Source of the DNA: Pseudoxanthomonas dokdonensis
GTDB lineage: Bacteria; Pseudomonadota; Gammaproteobacteria; Xanthomonadales; Xanthomonadaceae
DNA length: 64,000 nucleotides
Assembly: GCF_001431405.1 (NCBI RefSeq)
Contig: NZ_LDJL01000002.1
Location: 299,289-363,288 of the forward strand
Reading direction: 5' to 3'
Shown here: piece after piece, positions 30,286 through 39,935 of the stretch
Numbering within the stretch: position 1 is the stretch's first letter
Layout: each line of letters starts with the position of its first letter
Made by a program: the position numbers and the translations under genes
The notes under the pieces: generated by a model
The model's input: only the letters and a program-made list of their open reading frames with translations
Told to the model about the DNA's origin: nothing
Databases searched by the model: none

Positions 30286-31281
30286 TTACGGCTGGCAACG
30301 CGTCCATTGCTGATCCGCGTACCACAGCGCGCGCCGGGCCTGGTCGTAGGCGTTGTCGGCGCGCCGCGGCAGCAGTTGTTCGGCCATCACCGGATCGGCA
30401 CCCTGCTTGAAGGCGTGCTCGGCCTGCTGCAGATCCTGCAGGTAGCGGCGCACCGGTGCCAGCAGCTGCTGCCGGCGCGCGTCGCCGCAAGCGCTGGCAC
30501 GTTGCTGCAGGCTCTGCAGGCGGGCCAGGATGCGGCGACTGGCCTCGCCCTTCAGTCCGGGGGCTTTTTCATGGACGATCGGCGCGGCCTTGTAAGCGTC
30601 GCCAGTGGCTTCGCTGCCCAGATCCGATGCTTGCTCGTAGGCATCGGGCTTGAACCCGACATCCGGCGGCGGCCGTGCGCGGACTTCCTGCGGGTCCTCG
30701 CCAAAGATGGCCTTGGACACGGCCTGCATGCCGCGCTCCATTTTCTGTGCTGCCACTGCGCCCAGGCTGCCGTCGGTTTTCCAGTCCTTGTCGAAGCGGG
30801 TGGTTTGCACATCGATGGGATTTTCGCGCTCGAACGCGCCCGGCTTGGCGTTGGCCAGACCGGGCGGCGGTGGGGCCATGGGATCCACCTGCGCCGACGG
30901 CGGCAACTGCAGCCGGCCCTGACGGTCGTACAGGCGGGCGCCCATCGCATTGGCTGCAGCAGCCGGCCCGGTCACAGGCGGGCGAACGGTGGCGGGCGGG
31001 CGCTGGCGTGGCGGCGTTGCGGACTTTGTCGTCGTGGCAGGCGACGACGTGGGTTCGCGCTCGGCCGGCGCCACGGCTGGCACTGGCCGGCGTACAGGCG
31101 GCGGGCTGCGCGGCACCCAGCGCACGCGCATTTCGGCGCGCGCTTCGTGGGTCGGCAAAGCTGGCACCAGCATCAGCAGCCGTCCCAGCAGCAGCACGAT
31201 CAGCGCGGCCACGATGGCCGCCGTCATCCTCAAGCCGATGTCGTCGCGATACGCCGGTGTCACGCTGCCTGCATCGGTCAT
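30286..31281 (-). CDS. Proline-rich membrane-anchored hypothetical protein
   Basis: About 331 residues. One transmembrane helix lies near the N-terminus (AAIVAALIVLLLGRLLMLV), then a Pro/Arg/Thr-rich stretch at about 60-150, as in TonB-like spanning linkers. A helical C-terminal half ends in a 100-residue domain with CGDARRQQ and a final WTRCQP. The frame extends to a GTG at 31308; ATG 31281 is taken with low certainty. No family is recognised. Confidence 0.6.
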   Translation of the reverse strand: MTDAGSVTPAYRDDIGLRMTAAIVAALIVLLLGRLLMLVPALPTHEARAEMRVRWVPRSPPPVRRPVPAVAPAEREPTSSPATTTKSATPPRQRPPATVRPPVTGPAAAANAMGARLYDRQGRLQLPPSAQVDPMAPPPPGLANAKPGAFERENPIDVQTTRFDKDWKTDGSLGAVAAQKMERGMQAVSKAIFGEDPQEVRARPPPDVGFKPDAYEQASDLGSEATGDAYKAAPIVHEKAPGLKGEASRRILARLQSLQQRASACGDARRQQLLAPVRRYLQDLQQAEHAFKQGADPVMAEQLLPRRADNAYDQARRALWYADQQWTRCQP

Positions 31282-31442
31282 GCCCTGGGGGATCAAACAA
31301 TCGGTCACATTAGCGACGTGCGCCGTAGTAAAAAGTTATCCATCGATGGCCAGCGCTATCCAGCGCGCTGCTGTTTCAAACCGGTTCATCAGCGCAGCGA
31401 ATGCGACCGAACCCTGCAGCGGTCACCGCTCCCACGCGCACG

Positions 31443-31467
31443 AAAAAGGCGGGCCGGAGCCCGCCTT
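31443..31467 (-). terminator. Rho-independent terminator
   Basis: On the minus strand a 7-bp stem (GGCGGGC / GCCCGCC, loop of 4) is followed by five U. It lies 65 bp after the stop of the lipoprotein gene at 31532-32113. Confidence 0.85.
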
Positions 31468-31531
31468 CTGCTCGCATCTGCTGACCGACGCCAGCGACAT
31501 ACCCGCCGGCATCGACAGTTGCTCAGCGTGC

Positions 31532-32113
31532 TTACGGACGCGGGGTGATGTTGACCGCCACCGCCTCGCTGTAGGTCACCCGCAGCAGGTCGCCGACCTT
31601 GACCTTGCGCAGGGCAGCACGCAGATCCTCGCGGGCCACGTCCAGGGTCACTTCGTTGCCACGCGGGCCCTTCAGCGAAATGGTGTTGGCGCTGGTATCG
31701 ACGGCGGTCACCTCGGTCACCACGGTCGCGGTTTCCGATGCGCTGCCACCCGGCTTGGCGCCGGCTTCGGCGGTGTTGCCGTCATCTTCCAGGGTCGCGG
31801 CCAGTTCGCCACTGCCGGCCGGCTGGATGTCGACCGCGATGGCACTGGTGTAGGTCAATGCAATGCGATCACCGACCTGCAACTGATCGAAATTACGCAC
31901 CTCGTCGGCTGCATACACGTCGTACTCGTCGCCCTGCGCACCACGGATGGTGATCATGCGGTTGGTCTTGTCGACGTGGATAATGGAACCCTCCGCCGAC
32001 TCCTGATCGGAACTGACGGTGTACGGAGTGCTGAGGTCAGGGCTGCTGCTGCAAGCGGACAACGACAACGCGGTGGCGATGGCGAGAGCGGAACAGATTC
32101 GGTTCAGTTGCAT
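31532..32113 (-). CDS. Lipoprotein with two beta-barrel-like repeats
   Basis: 193-residue lipoprotein with lipobox LSAC (about residue 20). The mature protein has two related halves. Each has an I/V-x-x-x-D-x-x-x-x-x-I-T/S motif (IIHVDKTNRMITIRG; VTAVDTSANTISLKG), then VGDRIALTYTSAIAVDI or VGDLLRVTYSEAVAVNI. A linker rich in Ala, Gly and Glu joins them. AAGGAG precedes ATG 32113. Function is unknown. Confidence 0.8.
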   Translation of the reverse strand: MQLNRICSALAIATALSLSACSSSPDLSTPYTVSSDQESAEGSIIHVDKTNRMITIRGAQGDEYDVYAADEVRNFDQLQVGDRIALTYTSAIAVDIQPAGSGELAATLEDDGNTAEAGAKPGGSASETATVVTEVTAVDTSANTISLKGPRGNEVTLDVAREDLRAALRKVKVGDLLRVTYSEAVAVNITPRP

Positions 32114-32254
32114 ATTGGACTCCTTCCAAAAGCGCGGCACGGAATGTGCCAGCCGGTGGATAGGCTCGACAATTCACAGTTAAGGAAGTGTAAAACCCAG
32201 CGCGGCGGCGCTGCGCAGACCCCGGCGATGCGTCGCCTGCGCTACCGCGGCCGC

Positions 32255-34237
32255 TCAGGGACGGGCGCGCGCGCCGCCCAGTTGCGGGGCCAGGAAATCC
32301 AGCAGCCGGGTATAGAACGCGCGCCGGTGTTCCTCGGTATAGAAGCCGTGGCCCTCGTTGGCGAAATACAGGGTCTGCACCGGTACGCCCGCGGCCTTCA
32401 ATGCCTTCTCCATGCGCTCGCTGTGCGCGATGGGGGCGCGCTCATCCTTGCCGCCGGCGGCCAGGAATACCGGCACCTTGATCCGATCCGCCAGCTGGGT
32501 TGGTGAACGCGGCGCCAGGGTGCCACGCTCGCCCATCCATTCCAGCGCCCAGGTCTTGCCCGAGCGGCTGCCCTGGGAGGCGTCGCGATGCATCATCTCC
32601 AGATCGTAGACACCGACATAGCCGGCCGCGCAACGATACAGGTCCGGCTCGCGTGCCACTCCCATCAGCGCCGCATAACCGCCGTAACTGGCACCGTAGA
32701 TGCAGATCCGTGCGGGGTCGGCAATGCCTTGCTGGATCGCCCAGCGGGTGGCGTCGGTCAGGTCATCCTGCATCCGCGCACCCCATTCGCGTGCACCGGC
32801 CTGCTGGTAGGACCAGCCATAATTGCCGGAGCCGCGGTAGTTGACCCGCAACACCGCATAGCCGGCGGCGGCCAGGATCTGGGCGTCGTCGTCAAAACCC
32901 CACTCATCGAATATCCCGTAGGGTCCGCCATGCGGCAGCAGCACCATCGGCCTGGGCTTGGCCGACGCGGCGACCGGTTCGGTCAGGTAGCCGTGCAAGC
33001 TCATCCCATCGCGCGCGGCGAAGCTGACGTAGCGGGAACCGGGCATCGACGCCGGCGGAAACCACGAGCGGCGGCTGAACACACGTTCGGCGCTCTTGTC
33101 GACCGTGTTGAATATGAAATAGTCACCACTGTTGCGGTCACTCCACACATACAGCAGCACTTCCCTGCCATCGGCGGTGGCCGAGGTCATCGCCACCGCG
33201 TCACCGTTGAAGGCCTTGGCCAGGCTGCGATACAGCCGCGAGGTCGGCGCGTTGTCATCGAAGAAGCGCTGGTGGACACGGTCGGTCATGTAGAGCGCGC
33301 CAATCGGCGTGTGGCCATCCAGGTCGTAGAGGATGCGATACGGGTCGACCACCGGATCGCGCAGCAACTCGGTGTACTTGCCGCTGGCCGGATCCCAGGA
33401 CATCAGCAGATCCGGACCATCCTCGCGCTCGACCTGCAGGTAAGCCTGGCTGCCATCGGCGCTGAAACCCAACGCGAACTCGCGATGGCCGCTGACATTC
33501 TCATCGTTGATCAGGCGCCAATCCTGATCCTGCGCCGAGCGGTAGTAAAGCTTGGACACGTTGTCGTAGCCGGCGCCCTGGGCAAACCGCACCTGGCCGC
33601 TGGCATCGGCGATGAAATCGGCGCGACGCACCGGCGCGCCGGCAATGCGCGTGCGCTTGCGGGTGTAGATGTTGAGCTTCTCGATGCGGATGTTCGGGTC
33701 GCTGGACAGCGGCACCACCGACACCAGCACGTTGTCGGGGTCGTCATGCAGCGTGTCCAGCATGTATACCGAGTCCTCCAGCTGCGAGCTGAAGCGGCCG
33801 ACGATGCCGGGATCGTCATGGATCCCATAGGGGCTGGACAACAGTTTCCCCTGCCTGCCGTCGGCATTGATCGCATGCAGTTCGCCGATGGCATAAGGCT
33901 GGTCGCGCGAGCCCTGCTTGCTGGCCATCGACACCACCACCCGCTCGTCATTGGCCCACCAGAAATCCTCGACCACCGAATCCTTGCTGCCGCTGATCTT
34001 GGCCGTCGGCGTGTTGTCCGAGCGGCGCACGATGCCCAGCACGGTGCGATCTTCCATCGGCGCGGTGACCGCAAAGTAGCGGCCATCCGGCGAAATCTTG
34101 ATGCGTTCGTACTGGCCCTGGCGCAGGTACGGAGTCAAGTCCAGCGTTTCATCCTGCGCCTGCGCCGAAGGCGCATGAATCCCGGCCAGCACCACGACGG
34201 CCAGACACACGCCGGCCCGCATCATTGCATGCAACAT
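32255..34237 (-). CDS. S9 family prolyl oligopeptidase-like peptidase
   Basis: 660-residue secreted serine peptidase (signal peptide ending SAQAQ). Residues about 30-400 form the beta-propeller; the alpha/beta-hydrolase domain follows. The nucleophile is in GASYGGYA (Ser about 520), the acid is probably in AGGKDERAPI and the His in NEGHGFY. This is the acylaminoacyl/dipeptidyl-peptidase-like S9C branch common in Lysobacterales. AAGGAAC precedes ATG 34237. It is monocistronic. Confidence 0.9.
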   Translation of the reverse strand: MLHAMMRAGVCLAVVVLAGIHAPSAQAQDETLDLTPYLRQGQYERIKISPDGRYFAVTAPMEDRTVLGIVRRSDNTPTAKISGSKDSVVEDFWWANDERVVVSMASKQGSRDQPYAIGELHAINADGRQGKLLSSPYGIHDDPGIVGRFSSQLEDSVYMLDTLHDDPDNVLVSVVPLSSDPNIRIEKLNIYTRKRTRIAGAPVRRADFIADASGQVRFAQGAGYDNVSKLYYRSAQDQDWRLINDENVSGHREFALGFSADGSQAYLQVEREDGPDLLMSWDPASGKYTELLRDPVVDPYRILYDLDGHTPIGALYMTDRVHQRFFDDNAPTSRLYRSLAKAFNGDAVAMTSATADGREVLLYVWSDRNSGDYFIFNTVDKSAERVFSRRSWFPPASMPGSRYVSFAARDGMSLHGYLTEPVAASAKPRPMVLLPHGGPYGIFDEWGFDDDAQILAAAGYAVLRVNYRGSGNYGWSYQQAGAREWGARMQDDLTDATRWAIQQGIADPARICIYGASYGGYAALMGVAREPDLYRCAAGYVGVYDLEMMHRDASQGSRSGKTWALEWMGERGTLAPRSPTQLADRIKVPVFLAAGGKDERAPIAHSERMEKALKAAGVPVQTLYFANEGHGFYTEEHRRAFYTRLLDFLAPQLGGARARP

Positions 34238-34581
34238 CCATCGTTCCTTGTGATTTCCCCTGCGCCCATACTGGCAAATCCCACATGCCGATGTCCATCG
34301 GTATCTGCACCCGGCTACCGGGCGGCGCCGGTGCCCTCCGGCCAGCGGCTAACAGACCCGCACCTGGCTTCGTCTGGATGGCCTTGGTGGTTTGGCGCCA
34401 CCGGCAGTCGACGCCCAGACCGTTACCGCTGGTCAGTATGCAATTCGTTTCATGGCAATGGCGGGCAGATTGCCGCACGGTAATGCACTTTGTTGCCTGC
34501 TGCATACACCTGGCGCCGCATGACGTTTGCGCTTGCATCGCCAGGAAGATGCGATCTGATGCACTTCCAGGAACCCGTATC
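34238..34581. other. Intergenic region between divergent genes
   Basis: About 340 bp between the S9 peptidase and the lipoprotein start. A frame is open on the plus strand throughout, but it has no binding site and a composition unlike a signal peptide. It likely holds both promoters. Confidence 0.4.
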
Positions 34582-35424
34582 GTGATACCCGCCAGATACC
34601 CGACCCGACTGCTGCTGTTGGCGGCCATGGTTTTACCGAGCGGATGCATGATCACGCATATGGCCACACGCAACATCTACCGTGGGGTCACCACCCTGTC
34701 CAATCACGCCAGCGCGGTCGCATCGATGGACAAGGGCAATCTGAAGGCTGCCCAGCAGCTGCTGACCGGTGCGCGCTTCCAGCATCGTTATGCGGAAATA
34801 GCGCAGCAGGAATCGTGGGCACATCTGCGCTATCGCGCAGCCAGGATCGTCGTCTCAGCGCACAATAATGGCCAGGCGGTGGACCTGCCAGCGCTGTGCC
34901 TGGCCTACATCACTCTGTTCGAAAGCAGAGAAGGGCTTCCCGATGATCCGGAACGGATGCTGGGCTACATGCACGAGGCGATAAGCCTGTTACAGGCCGA
35001 CCCTCATCTGCTGGACCAGAGCAATCCGGATTCACGCAGTGCTGATTTGAGCGAGACCACGCTTGAGTACTACGCACTTTGGCAATACCTCGCCGATGGC
35101 GGGGTGATTGACTGGACCACGGCGGAGTCGAAGCAGCAGGCGACTTTGGCCGGATTCGGCTATGAGGTCTGGTTCCAGAGGTTCAGACAGACCCTGCAGG
35201 GCCTTGGCGCGGAGTACCTGGAACCATTCGCCAGCTACGGCCGTGACCAGTTCGTCCATGATGCGGTGGAGTTTTCAATGTTCCCGGTCTTTGTATGCGT
35301 GGCGCAACGCAAGGGATGGAAGCTCACTCCGCCAGCGGGCTATCAGTTCGATAATTTCCGGGGTGGCGGGCCGTTCGACGTCGCCCATTGCGGGCAGGAT
35401 CAGCCGGCATTGCCACCCCCGTGA
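34582..35424 (+). CDS. Hypothetical lipoprotein
   Basis: 280-residue lipoprotein with a GTG start at 34582, chosen because AGGA lies about 9 nt upstream and the signal (RLLLLAAMVLPSGC) begins there. The mature protein is mostly helical (SNHASAVASMDKGNLKAAQQLL) with a C-terminal region rich in aromatic residues. It is not recognised. A hairpin with a T run follows. Confidence 0.65.
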   Translation: MIPARYPTRLLLLAAMVLPSGCMITHMATRNIYRGVTTLSNHASAVASMDKGNLKAAQQLLTGARFQHRYAEIAQQESWAHLRYRAARIVVSAHNNGQAVDLPALCLAYITLFESREGLPDDPERMLGYMHEAISLLQADPHLLDQSNPDSRSADLSETTLEYYALWQYLADGGVIDWTTAESKQQATLAGFGYEVWFQRFRQTLQGLGAEYLEPFASYGRDQFVHDAVEFSMFPVFVCVAQRKGWKLTPPAGYQFDNFRGGGPFDVAHCGQDQPALPPP

Positions 35425-35479
35425 TCGCTGTCTGTTCCGGCAAAGCCACGCCCGGACCCTCATCGTCCGGGCAATGAAC

Positions 35480-35516
35480 GCAGCGGCTATCGCGCCGCCT
35501 GCGGTCGGCTTTTTCA
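35480..35516 (+). terminator. Probable terminator
   Basis: Imperfect hairpin (CGCAGCGGC with GCCGCCTGCG) followed by GGTCGGCTTTTTC, about 55 bp after the lipoprotein stop. Confidence 0.45.
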
Positions 35517-35638
35517 TATTTGTTACATGGTCAACGTTGGCCTCGGTGAGCAGAATGACCCACCCCATCAACATGACCTGTGCCCAGCGCACTTGGCCAT
35601 AGTAGCCGTGCTCCGCTACAGCCAACCTGCTCGCAACG

Positions 35639-35839
35639 ATGAATCCGCCAGACAAGCGCACCCTGAGCTATGGAACGCTGGACAACAGCGCGCCGGATAA
35701 CAGCGTGCCGGACAATGGCCTGATCGACGGTGCCATTCGCGCCGGCCTCAACCAGAGGCCGTCCGGACCAGAGGCGGTCCGTCGCCTGCCAAGCCAGCAA
35801 CCGCAGGATCGCAAGCCGCGCCGGAGCAGCATGCAATGA
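35639..35839 (+). CDS. Small hypothetical ORF coupled to the next gene
   Basis: 66-residue polar, Pro/Asn/Asp-rich ORF with a repeated DNS-x-PDN pattern (LDNSAPDNSVPDNG). Third codon positions are mostly G or C, and its stop overlaps the next start as ATGA, the same coupling used by the three following junctions. No good ribosome binding site is visible. It may be real or chance. Confidence 0.4.
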   Translation: MNPPDKRTLSYGTLDNSAPDNSVPDNGLIDGAIRAGLNQRPSGPEAVRRLPSQQPQDRKPRRSSMQ

Positions 35840-36246
35840 ACGGTTGGGGCATCGCATTGCCAGGGCTGGCGCTGCTGATCGCCGCGGCCTGGCTGTTGCG
35901 AGAACGCAACGCCACGGTCCGACCGACGGCCGACCCGTCGCGCGCCAGCAAGGAACAACTGCTGGCCTTCTTCAGTCAGCCCGAAAATTACGCCGACGCC
36001 TCCGTATACGATCTTCCCTCGCCGATACGCCGGTTCGACCAGGACGATGACTGGGATTGGGGACGGCGCATTTACTACTGGGTCCGCCCTGGACTGCGCC
36101 TGCGTGTACGCACCGACAGCGGACGCATTACCTGCGTCGAACTGCTCGATCCAGAGGATCACAGCCGCTCTGGCACAACCATTGCCACCTTGTGGCAGTA
36201 CGGGATGCCAGCGCCGGTCACCGCATCAAACGAAACGCCGCCATGA
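35836..36246 (+). CDS. Membrane-anchored hypothetical protein
   Basis: 136 residues: an N-terminal helix (GIALPGLALLIAAAWLL) followed by a soluble domain with PSPIRRFDQDDDWDWGRRIYYWVRPGLRLRV. It overlaps the next gene by 4 bp and so belongs to the LprI-like cluster. No family is recognised. Confidence 0.65.
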   Translation: MNGWGIALPGLALLIAAAWLLRERNATVRPTADPSRASKEQLLAFFSQPENYADASVYDLPSPIRRFDQDDDWDWGRRIYYWVRPGLRLRVRTDSGRITCVELLDPEDHSRSGTTIATLWQYGMPAPVTASNETPP

Positions 36247-36641
36247 ACCTGAAATTCTTCCTGCTGCTGGCAGTTGCCCTGCTGCCCGCCCGTGCCTACG
36301 CCCAGAGCACCGATGCGCCGCCGTACTCGATCCAGCTCTATCTGTGCATGGGTGAGACCGATGGCACCGATGCCGCGACACTGGATTGCCTGCTTCGCGA
36401 GTTCCGCTATCAGGATTCGCGCATCAACGGCACTTACCAGTCACTACTTGGCGGATTGCCATTGGCCAAGCGACCCGCCCTGCAACGTGTGCAGAACCTG
36501 TGGTGGCGCTACCGCGATGCCAACTGCAGGCTGCTGCGCGATACCGCGTCCGATGACCGCATCGGCGCCATTGCCCAGCTCAACTGCATGATGGACATGA
36601 CCGCCCGTCGCGCCGATGACCTGGAGTCGCAGTTGCCATGA
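36243..36641 (+). CDS. LprI-like (DUF1311) secreted protein, copy 1
   Basis: 132-residue exported protein with signal peptide ending ARAYAQ. The DUF1311 pattern is Cys-x(n)-Cys with RINGTYQSLL, then LQRVQNLWWRYRDANCRLL and a final Cys-Met. In LprI this fold inhibits lysozyme in the periplasm. It overlaps both neighbours by 4 bp. Confidence 0.8.
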   Translation: MNLKFFLLLAVALLPARAYAQSTDAPPYSIQLYLCMGETDGTDAATLDCLLREFRYQDSRINGTYQSLLGGLPLAKRPALQRVQNLWWRYRDANCRLLRDTASDDRIGAIAQLNCMMDMTARRADDLESQLP

Positions 36642-37087
36642 TTCGATTGTTCCGGAGCAAAACCATGAAACCTTCCGCCCTGCCACTGTTGCTGCTGCTG
36701 GCAGCCGGTGGCGTGCACGCTGCCGGCGTGCAGAATCCACTGCTGCCTTCGACGACCGTGTACTCCAACGACTACAACGCCTGCCTGCAGGCCGAAGATG
36801 GAACGCAGGACGCGATCATCCAATGCCAGCAGGCGGAGACCAAGTCCCAGGATGCCCGCCTCAACAGCGCCTACAAGGCGCTGATCGAGAAACTTCCCGG
36901 GGAAAAACAGCATCAGCTGCGCGACACCCAGCGGCTGTGGATCAAGTACCGCGATGCCAAGTGCGATTTCGTGCCGGTCTATCGCGGCGACCAGCCGGAC
37001 AACAGCAAAGCCGTCGCTGACTGTCTACTGCAGATGACCGCCGAGCGCGCGCAGGCGCTGGAACTCCTGTTGCAGGTACTGCCATGA
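36638..37087 (+). CDS. LprI-like (DUF1311) secreted protein, copy 2
   Basis: 149 residues from the overlapping ATG; an in-frame ATG at 36665 with GGAGC 8 nt upstream would start the signal peptide directly. Core features are YNACLQAEDG, QDARLNSAYKALIEKLPGE and LRDTQRLWIKYRDAKCDF, with Cys pairs as in copy 1. It is closest in pattern to classical LprI. Confidence 0.82.
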   Translation: MIRLFRSKTMKPSALPLLLLLAAGGVHAAGVQNPLLPSTTVYSNDYNACLQAEDGTQDAIIQCQQAETKSQDARLNSAYKALIEKLPGEKQHQLRDTQRLWIKYRDAKCDFVPVYRGDQPDNSKAVADCLLQMTAERAQALELLLQVLP

Positions 37088-37518
37088 GCCGGCAACGGTG
37101 GCGCCGGCCCATGCTTGCCGGCGTGATGCTGGCCGCATGGGTGGCACTGGCACCGGCAGCGATCGCGCAGACGCCCAGCGATGACGACAGCGTCATGGAC
37201 CTGAAGGATTTCAGCGCGGGTTTCATTGCCTGCATGGGCCAGAGCCGCGACTTCGCAGCCCAGAAGTTGTGCATGGAACAGGAAGCACGGCGCCAGGAAA
37301 TGCGTCTGAATGGCGCCTACCAGGCGTTACGGCGGCGCCAGCCCGGGATAGCCGACGGCCTGGCCTCGGTACAGCGGCTGTGGTTGCAGTACCGCGACAG
37401 CAACTGCCAGCTGTTGGCCGTGCTGTCGCCGGACAGGGACAAGTCGACCGTCGTCACCATGTGCCGGATGAACATGTCGGCGCAGCGTGCCACCGAACTG
37501 GAAGCGATGCAGCCATAA
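37084..37518 (+). CDS. LprI-like (DUF1311) secreted protein, copy 3
   Basis: 144 residues, signal peptide ending AAIAQ. The core shows FIACMGQS, QEMRLNGAYQAL and VQRLWLQYRDSNCQLL. It overlaps copy 2 by 4 bp and is the last gene before a strong terminator. The three copies are clearly paralogous but diverged. Confidence 0.82.
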   Translation: MSRQRWRRPMLAGVMLAAWVALAPAAIAQTPSDDDSVMDLKDFSAGFIACMGQSRDFAAQKLCMEQEARRQEMRLNGAYQALRRRQPGIADGLASVQRLWLQYRDSNCQLLAVLSPDRDKSTVVTMCRMNMSAQRATELEAMQP

Positions 37519-37543
37519 GCACTGTCATCACGCAGGTGTAGCG

Positions 37544-37572
37544 AGCGGCCCGTCCACGACGGGCCGCTTTTT
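37544..37572 (+). terminator. Rho-independent terminator
   Basis: 11-bp perfect stem (AGCGGCCCGTC / GACGGGCCGCT), 3-nt loop, five T. It ends the LprI-like cluster. Confidence 0.92.
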
Positions 37573-37592
37573 GTTGGCGAAGGCGCTGTTGC

Positions 37593-39935
37593 TTATCGGG
37601 CAATCAGCAGCAACACCGAGCGCGACTGCAGACCGTAGCGGGTGTTCTCGCCGCCGATCAGCACTTCCGAGCCGGGTTCGACGATGCTGTCCAGGCCTTC
37701 GTTCCAGCTGGCGGTATCCATCACCCGGTACCACTGCTTGCCCGGGCCCGGCCATGGCAGGTTGAACTCGACATCGCCCTGCCAGCCGTTATAGGCCACA
37801 TACACGGTGTCGGAACCGACCGGGTCGCCGAACTCGCTGCCATCGATGCGCCAGGCGATGGCATGGTTGTCCGGATTCTCGAAGTACGCCGGGTCGGCCT
37901 GGGCGCCATCGGGCCGGAACCAGCGCAGCTGTTCCAGCACGTTGCCGTTGTTGTCGGCGCCGGAATAGTAGTCGGACGGGCGCAGCGAGGGATGGTTGCG
38001 GCGGAACGCCAGCAGCCGTTCGGTGAAGACCTGCTGGTAGCCTTCGAACTGGTCGCGGGTCCAGTGCAGATAATTGGCCGACGAATCCAGGTTGTAGGGA
38101 TTGTTGTTGCCGAACACCGTGCGCAGCCCTTCATCGCCACCGGTCATCATCGGCACGCCGGCGCTCAGCATCAGCAGGGCCATACCGGTACGCGCGGCCT
38201 TGCGCTGCTCGGCGCCGTTGCCGGCGTGATCCCAGCTGAGATTGTTGTCGGTACCGCCATCGGACGGACCATAGGGCCACGGCTGGTTGTTCTGCTTGTC
38301 GTTGTAGCTGTACAGATCATTGAGGGTGAAGCCGTCATGGGCAACGACGAAGTTGACCGAGTTCCACGGCCGACGACCATCATCCTGGTACAGATCATAG
38401 GAACCGGCCAGGCGGGTCGCCAGTTCGCCCAGGGTCAGCGGGATCACGCCGAGCCTGTTCTGATCGGTACGCACCGCATCGCGGTACTTGTCATTCCATT
38501 CCACCCAGCCCTGCGGGAAGTTGCCGACCTGGTAGGAATTGCCGCCAATCGCCCACGGTTCGGCGATCAGGTCCACGCCTGGACCGCCGTTGATGCCACG
38601 CGGCGCGATCTCGGCGGCGATGCGGTTCAATGCGGTGTTCGGATTGTCGCGATCATAGTTGAAGCAACCGTGCTCGCAGGTATTGCCCAGCACCGAGGCC
38701 AGATCGAACCGGAAACCATCGACACCCATCTCGTCACGCCAGTAAGCCAGCGAATCGATGATCAGGTTCTGTGCGATCGGGTTGTAGCTGTTGTAGTTGC
38801 CACCGACGCCGGTGTTGTCCCAGGAATACTGGTGGTCGTCGGTCAGCGAGTAGTAGGTCGCGTTGTCCAGGCCACGCCAGGACATGATGTTGTAGGTGCT
38901 GCGGCCATCGCTGCCACCCCAGGCGCCGCCTTCGCCGGTGTGGTTGTAGACCACGTCGATGTAGACCTTGATGCCGGCGTCGTGGAACGCTTTGACCATG
39001 TTCTTCCATTCCTTGCGCACTTCGCCCGAGGTACGCGGGGTCAGGCGCGCGGCGGAGTAGCGACGGTCCGGCGAGAAATAGTTGAGGGTCGAATACCCCC
39101 AGTAGTTGTCACCGTCGGTGCTGGCCTCGAGATGGTTGGTTTCGTTCTGGGTTTCCTGCACCGGCAGGAACTCCACCGCGGTGACGCCCAAACTGGCCAG
39201 GTACTCGGCCTTCAGCGCCGCGCCGGCGTAGGTACCGCGCAGCTCCTTCGGCACGCTGGGGTCGTCCATGGTGAAGCCGCGGACGTTGACCTCATAGATG
39301 ATTTCATCGCGGAATGGCCGCTGCGGCTTGTCGCCGGTCGGGGTGTTGTCGGGCTCCAGCACCAGCCCCTTGGGCGCGCAGGCGGCGCTGTCCTTGGCCC
39401 GGTGCTCGGGACCGGAGGCCAGCAGAGTGCCATCGCGGCACTGGTCGTACAGCGGGTCGCGGCGGGTTTCCAGCGCGTACGGATCCAGCAGCAGTTTGTT
39501 CGGGTTGAAGCGGTTGCCGTCGGCATCGACGTCACTGATGAACCCGATCTGGCTGCCCTTGCGCCAACCCGGCTGGTACGGCCAGTTCGGCCCCCAGGCG
39601 CGGTAGCCGTAATAGATCGGCCCCTTGATGCCCCAGCGCTCGCGGATGGCCTGCACCGAAATGCTTTGCCGCCAGATGTTGCGGGTGTCATTGTTCTTTT
39701 CCATTACGAACGTGGCGACCGGCTCGGCGTCCTTGTAGTCCTTGTACAGTTCCAGCTCGATGCGGGTGGCATTGGCCGAAAACACGCGGAAGCTGATGCG
39801 GCCATTGTCCAGATAGCGCGCACCCAGGTTTTCCTGGTTGATTGCCGCGCTGGCGCTGCCAGCCGCGCCCAGCATGCACGCCAGCAACAAGGTGGCTGGC
39901 CAGCGCCGCTGCTTCAATCGGGTAGATGTTTCCAT
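37593..39935 (-). CDS. Secreted isoamylase (glycogen debranching, GH13)
   Basis: 780-residue exported enzyme that hydrolyses alpha-1,6 branches in glycogen or amylopectin. A signal peptide ends near GSASAA and is followed by an N-terminal beta-sandwich (CBM48-like, about 30-170). GH13 regions are visible: VYIDVVYNHTG (region I), DGFRFDLASVLG (region II, nucleophile Asp), LIAEPW (region III, acid Glu) and FVVAHDGFTL (region IV). The length and order closely match Pseudomonas amyloderamosa isoamylase rather than cytosolic GlgX. It stands alone, convergent with the LprI-like cluster. Confidence 0.92.
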   Translation of the reverse strand: METSTRLKQRRWPATLLLACMLGAAGSASAAINQENLGARYLDNGRISFRVFSANATRIELELYKDYKDAEPVATFVMEKNNDTRNIWRQSISVQAIRERWGIKGPIYYGYRAWGPNWPYQPGWRKGSQIGFISDVDADGNRFNPNKLLLDPYALETRRDPLYDQCRDGTLLASGPEHRAKDSAACAPKGLVLEPDNTPTGDKPQRPFRDEIIYEVNVRGFTMDDPSVPKELRGTYAGAALKAEYLASLGVTAVEFLPVQETQNETNHLEASTDGDNYWGYSTLNYFSPDRRYSAARLTPRTSGEVRKEWKNMVKAFHDAGIKVYIDVVYNHTGEGGAWGGSDGRSTYNIMSWRGLDNATYYSLTDDHQYSWDNTGVGGNYNSYNPIAQNLIIDSLAYWRDEMGVDGFRFDLASVLGNTCEHGCFNYDRDNPNTALNRIAAEIAPRGINGGPGVDLIAEPWAIGGNSYQVGNFPQGWVEWNDKYRDAVRTDQNRLGVIPLTLGELATRLAGSYDLYQDDGRRPWNSVNFVVAHDGFTLNDLYSYNDKQNNQPWPYGPSDGGTDNNLSWDHAGNGAEQRKAARTGMALLMLSAGVPMMTGGDEGLRTVFGNNNPYNLDSSANYLHWTRDQFEGYQQVFTERLLAFRRNHPSLRPSDYYSGADNNGNVLEQLRWFRPDGAQADPAYFENPDNHAIAWRIDGSEFGDPVGSDTVYVAYNGWQGDVEFNLPWPGPGKQWYRVMDTASWNEGLDSIVEPGSEVLIGGENTRYGLQSRSVLLLIAR

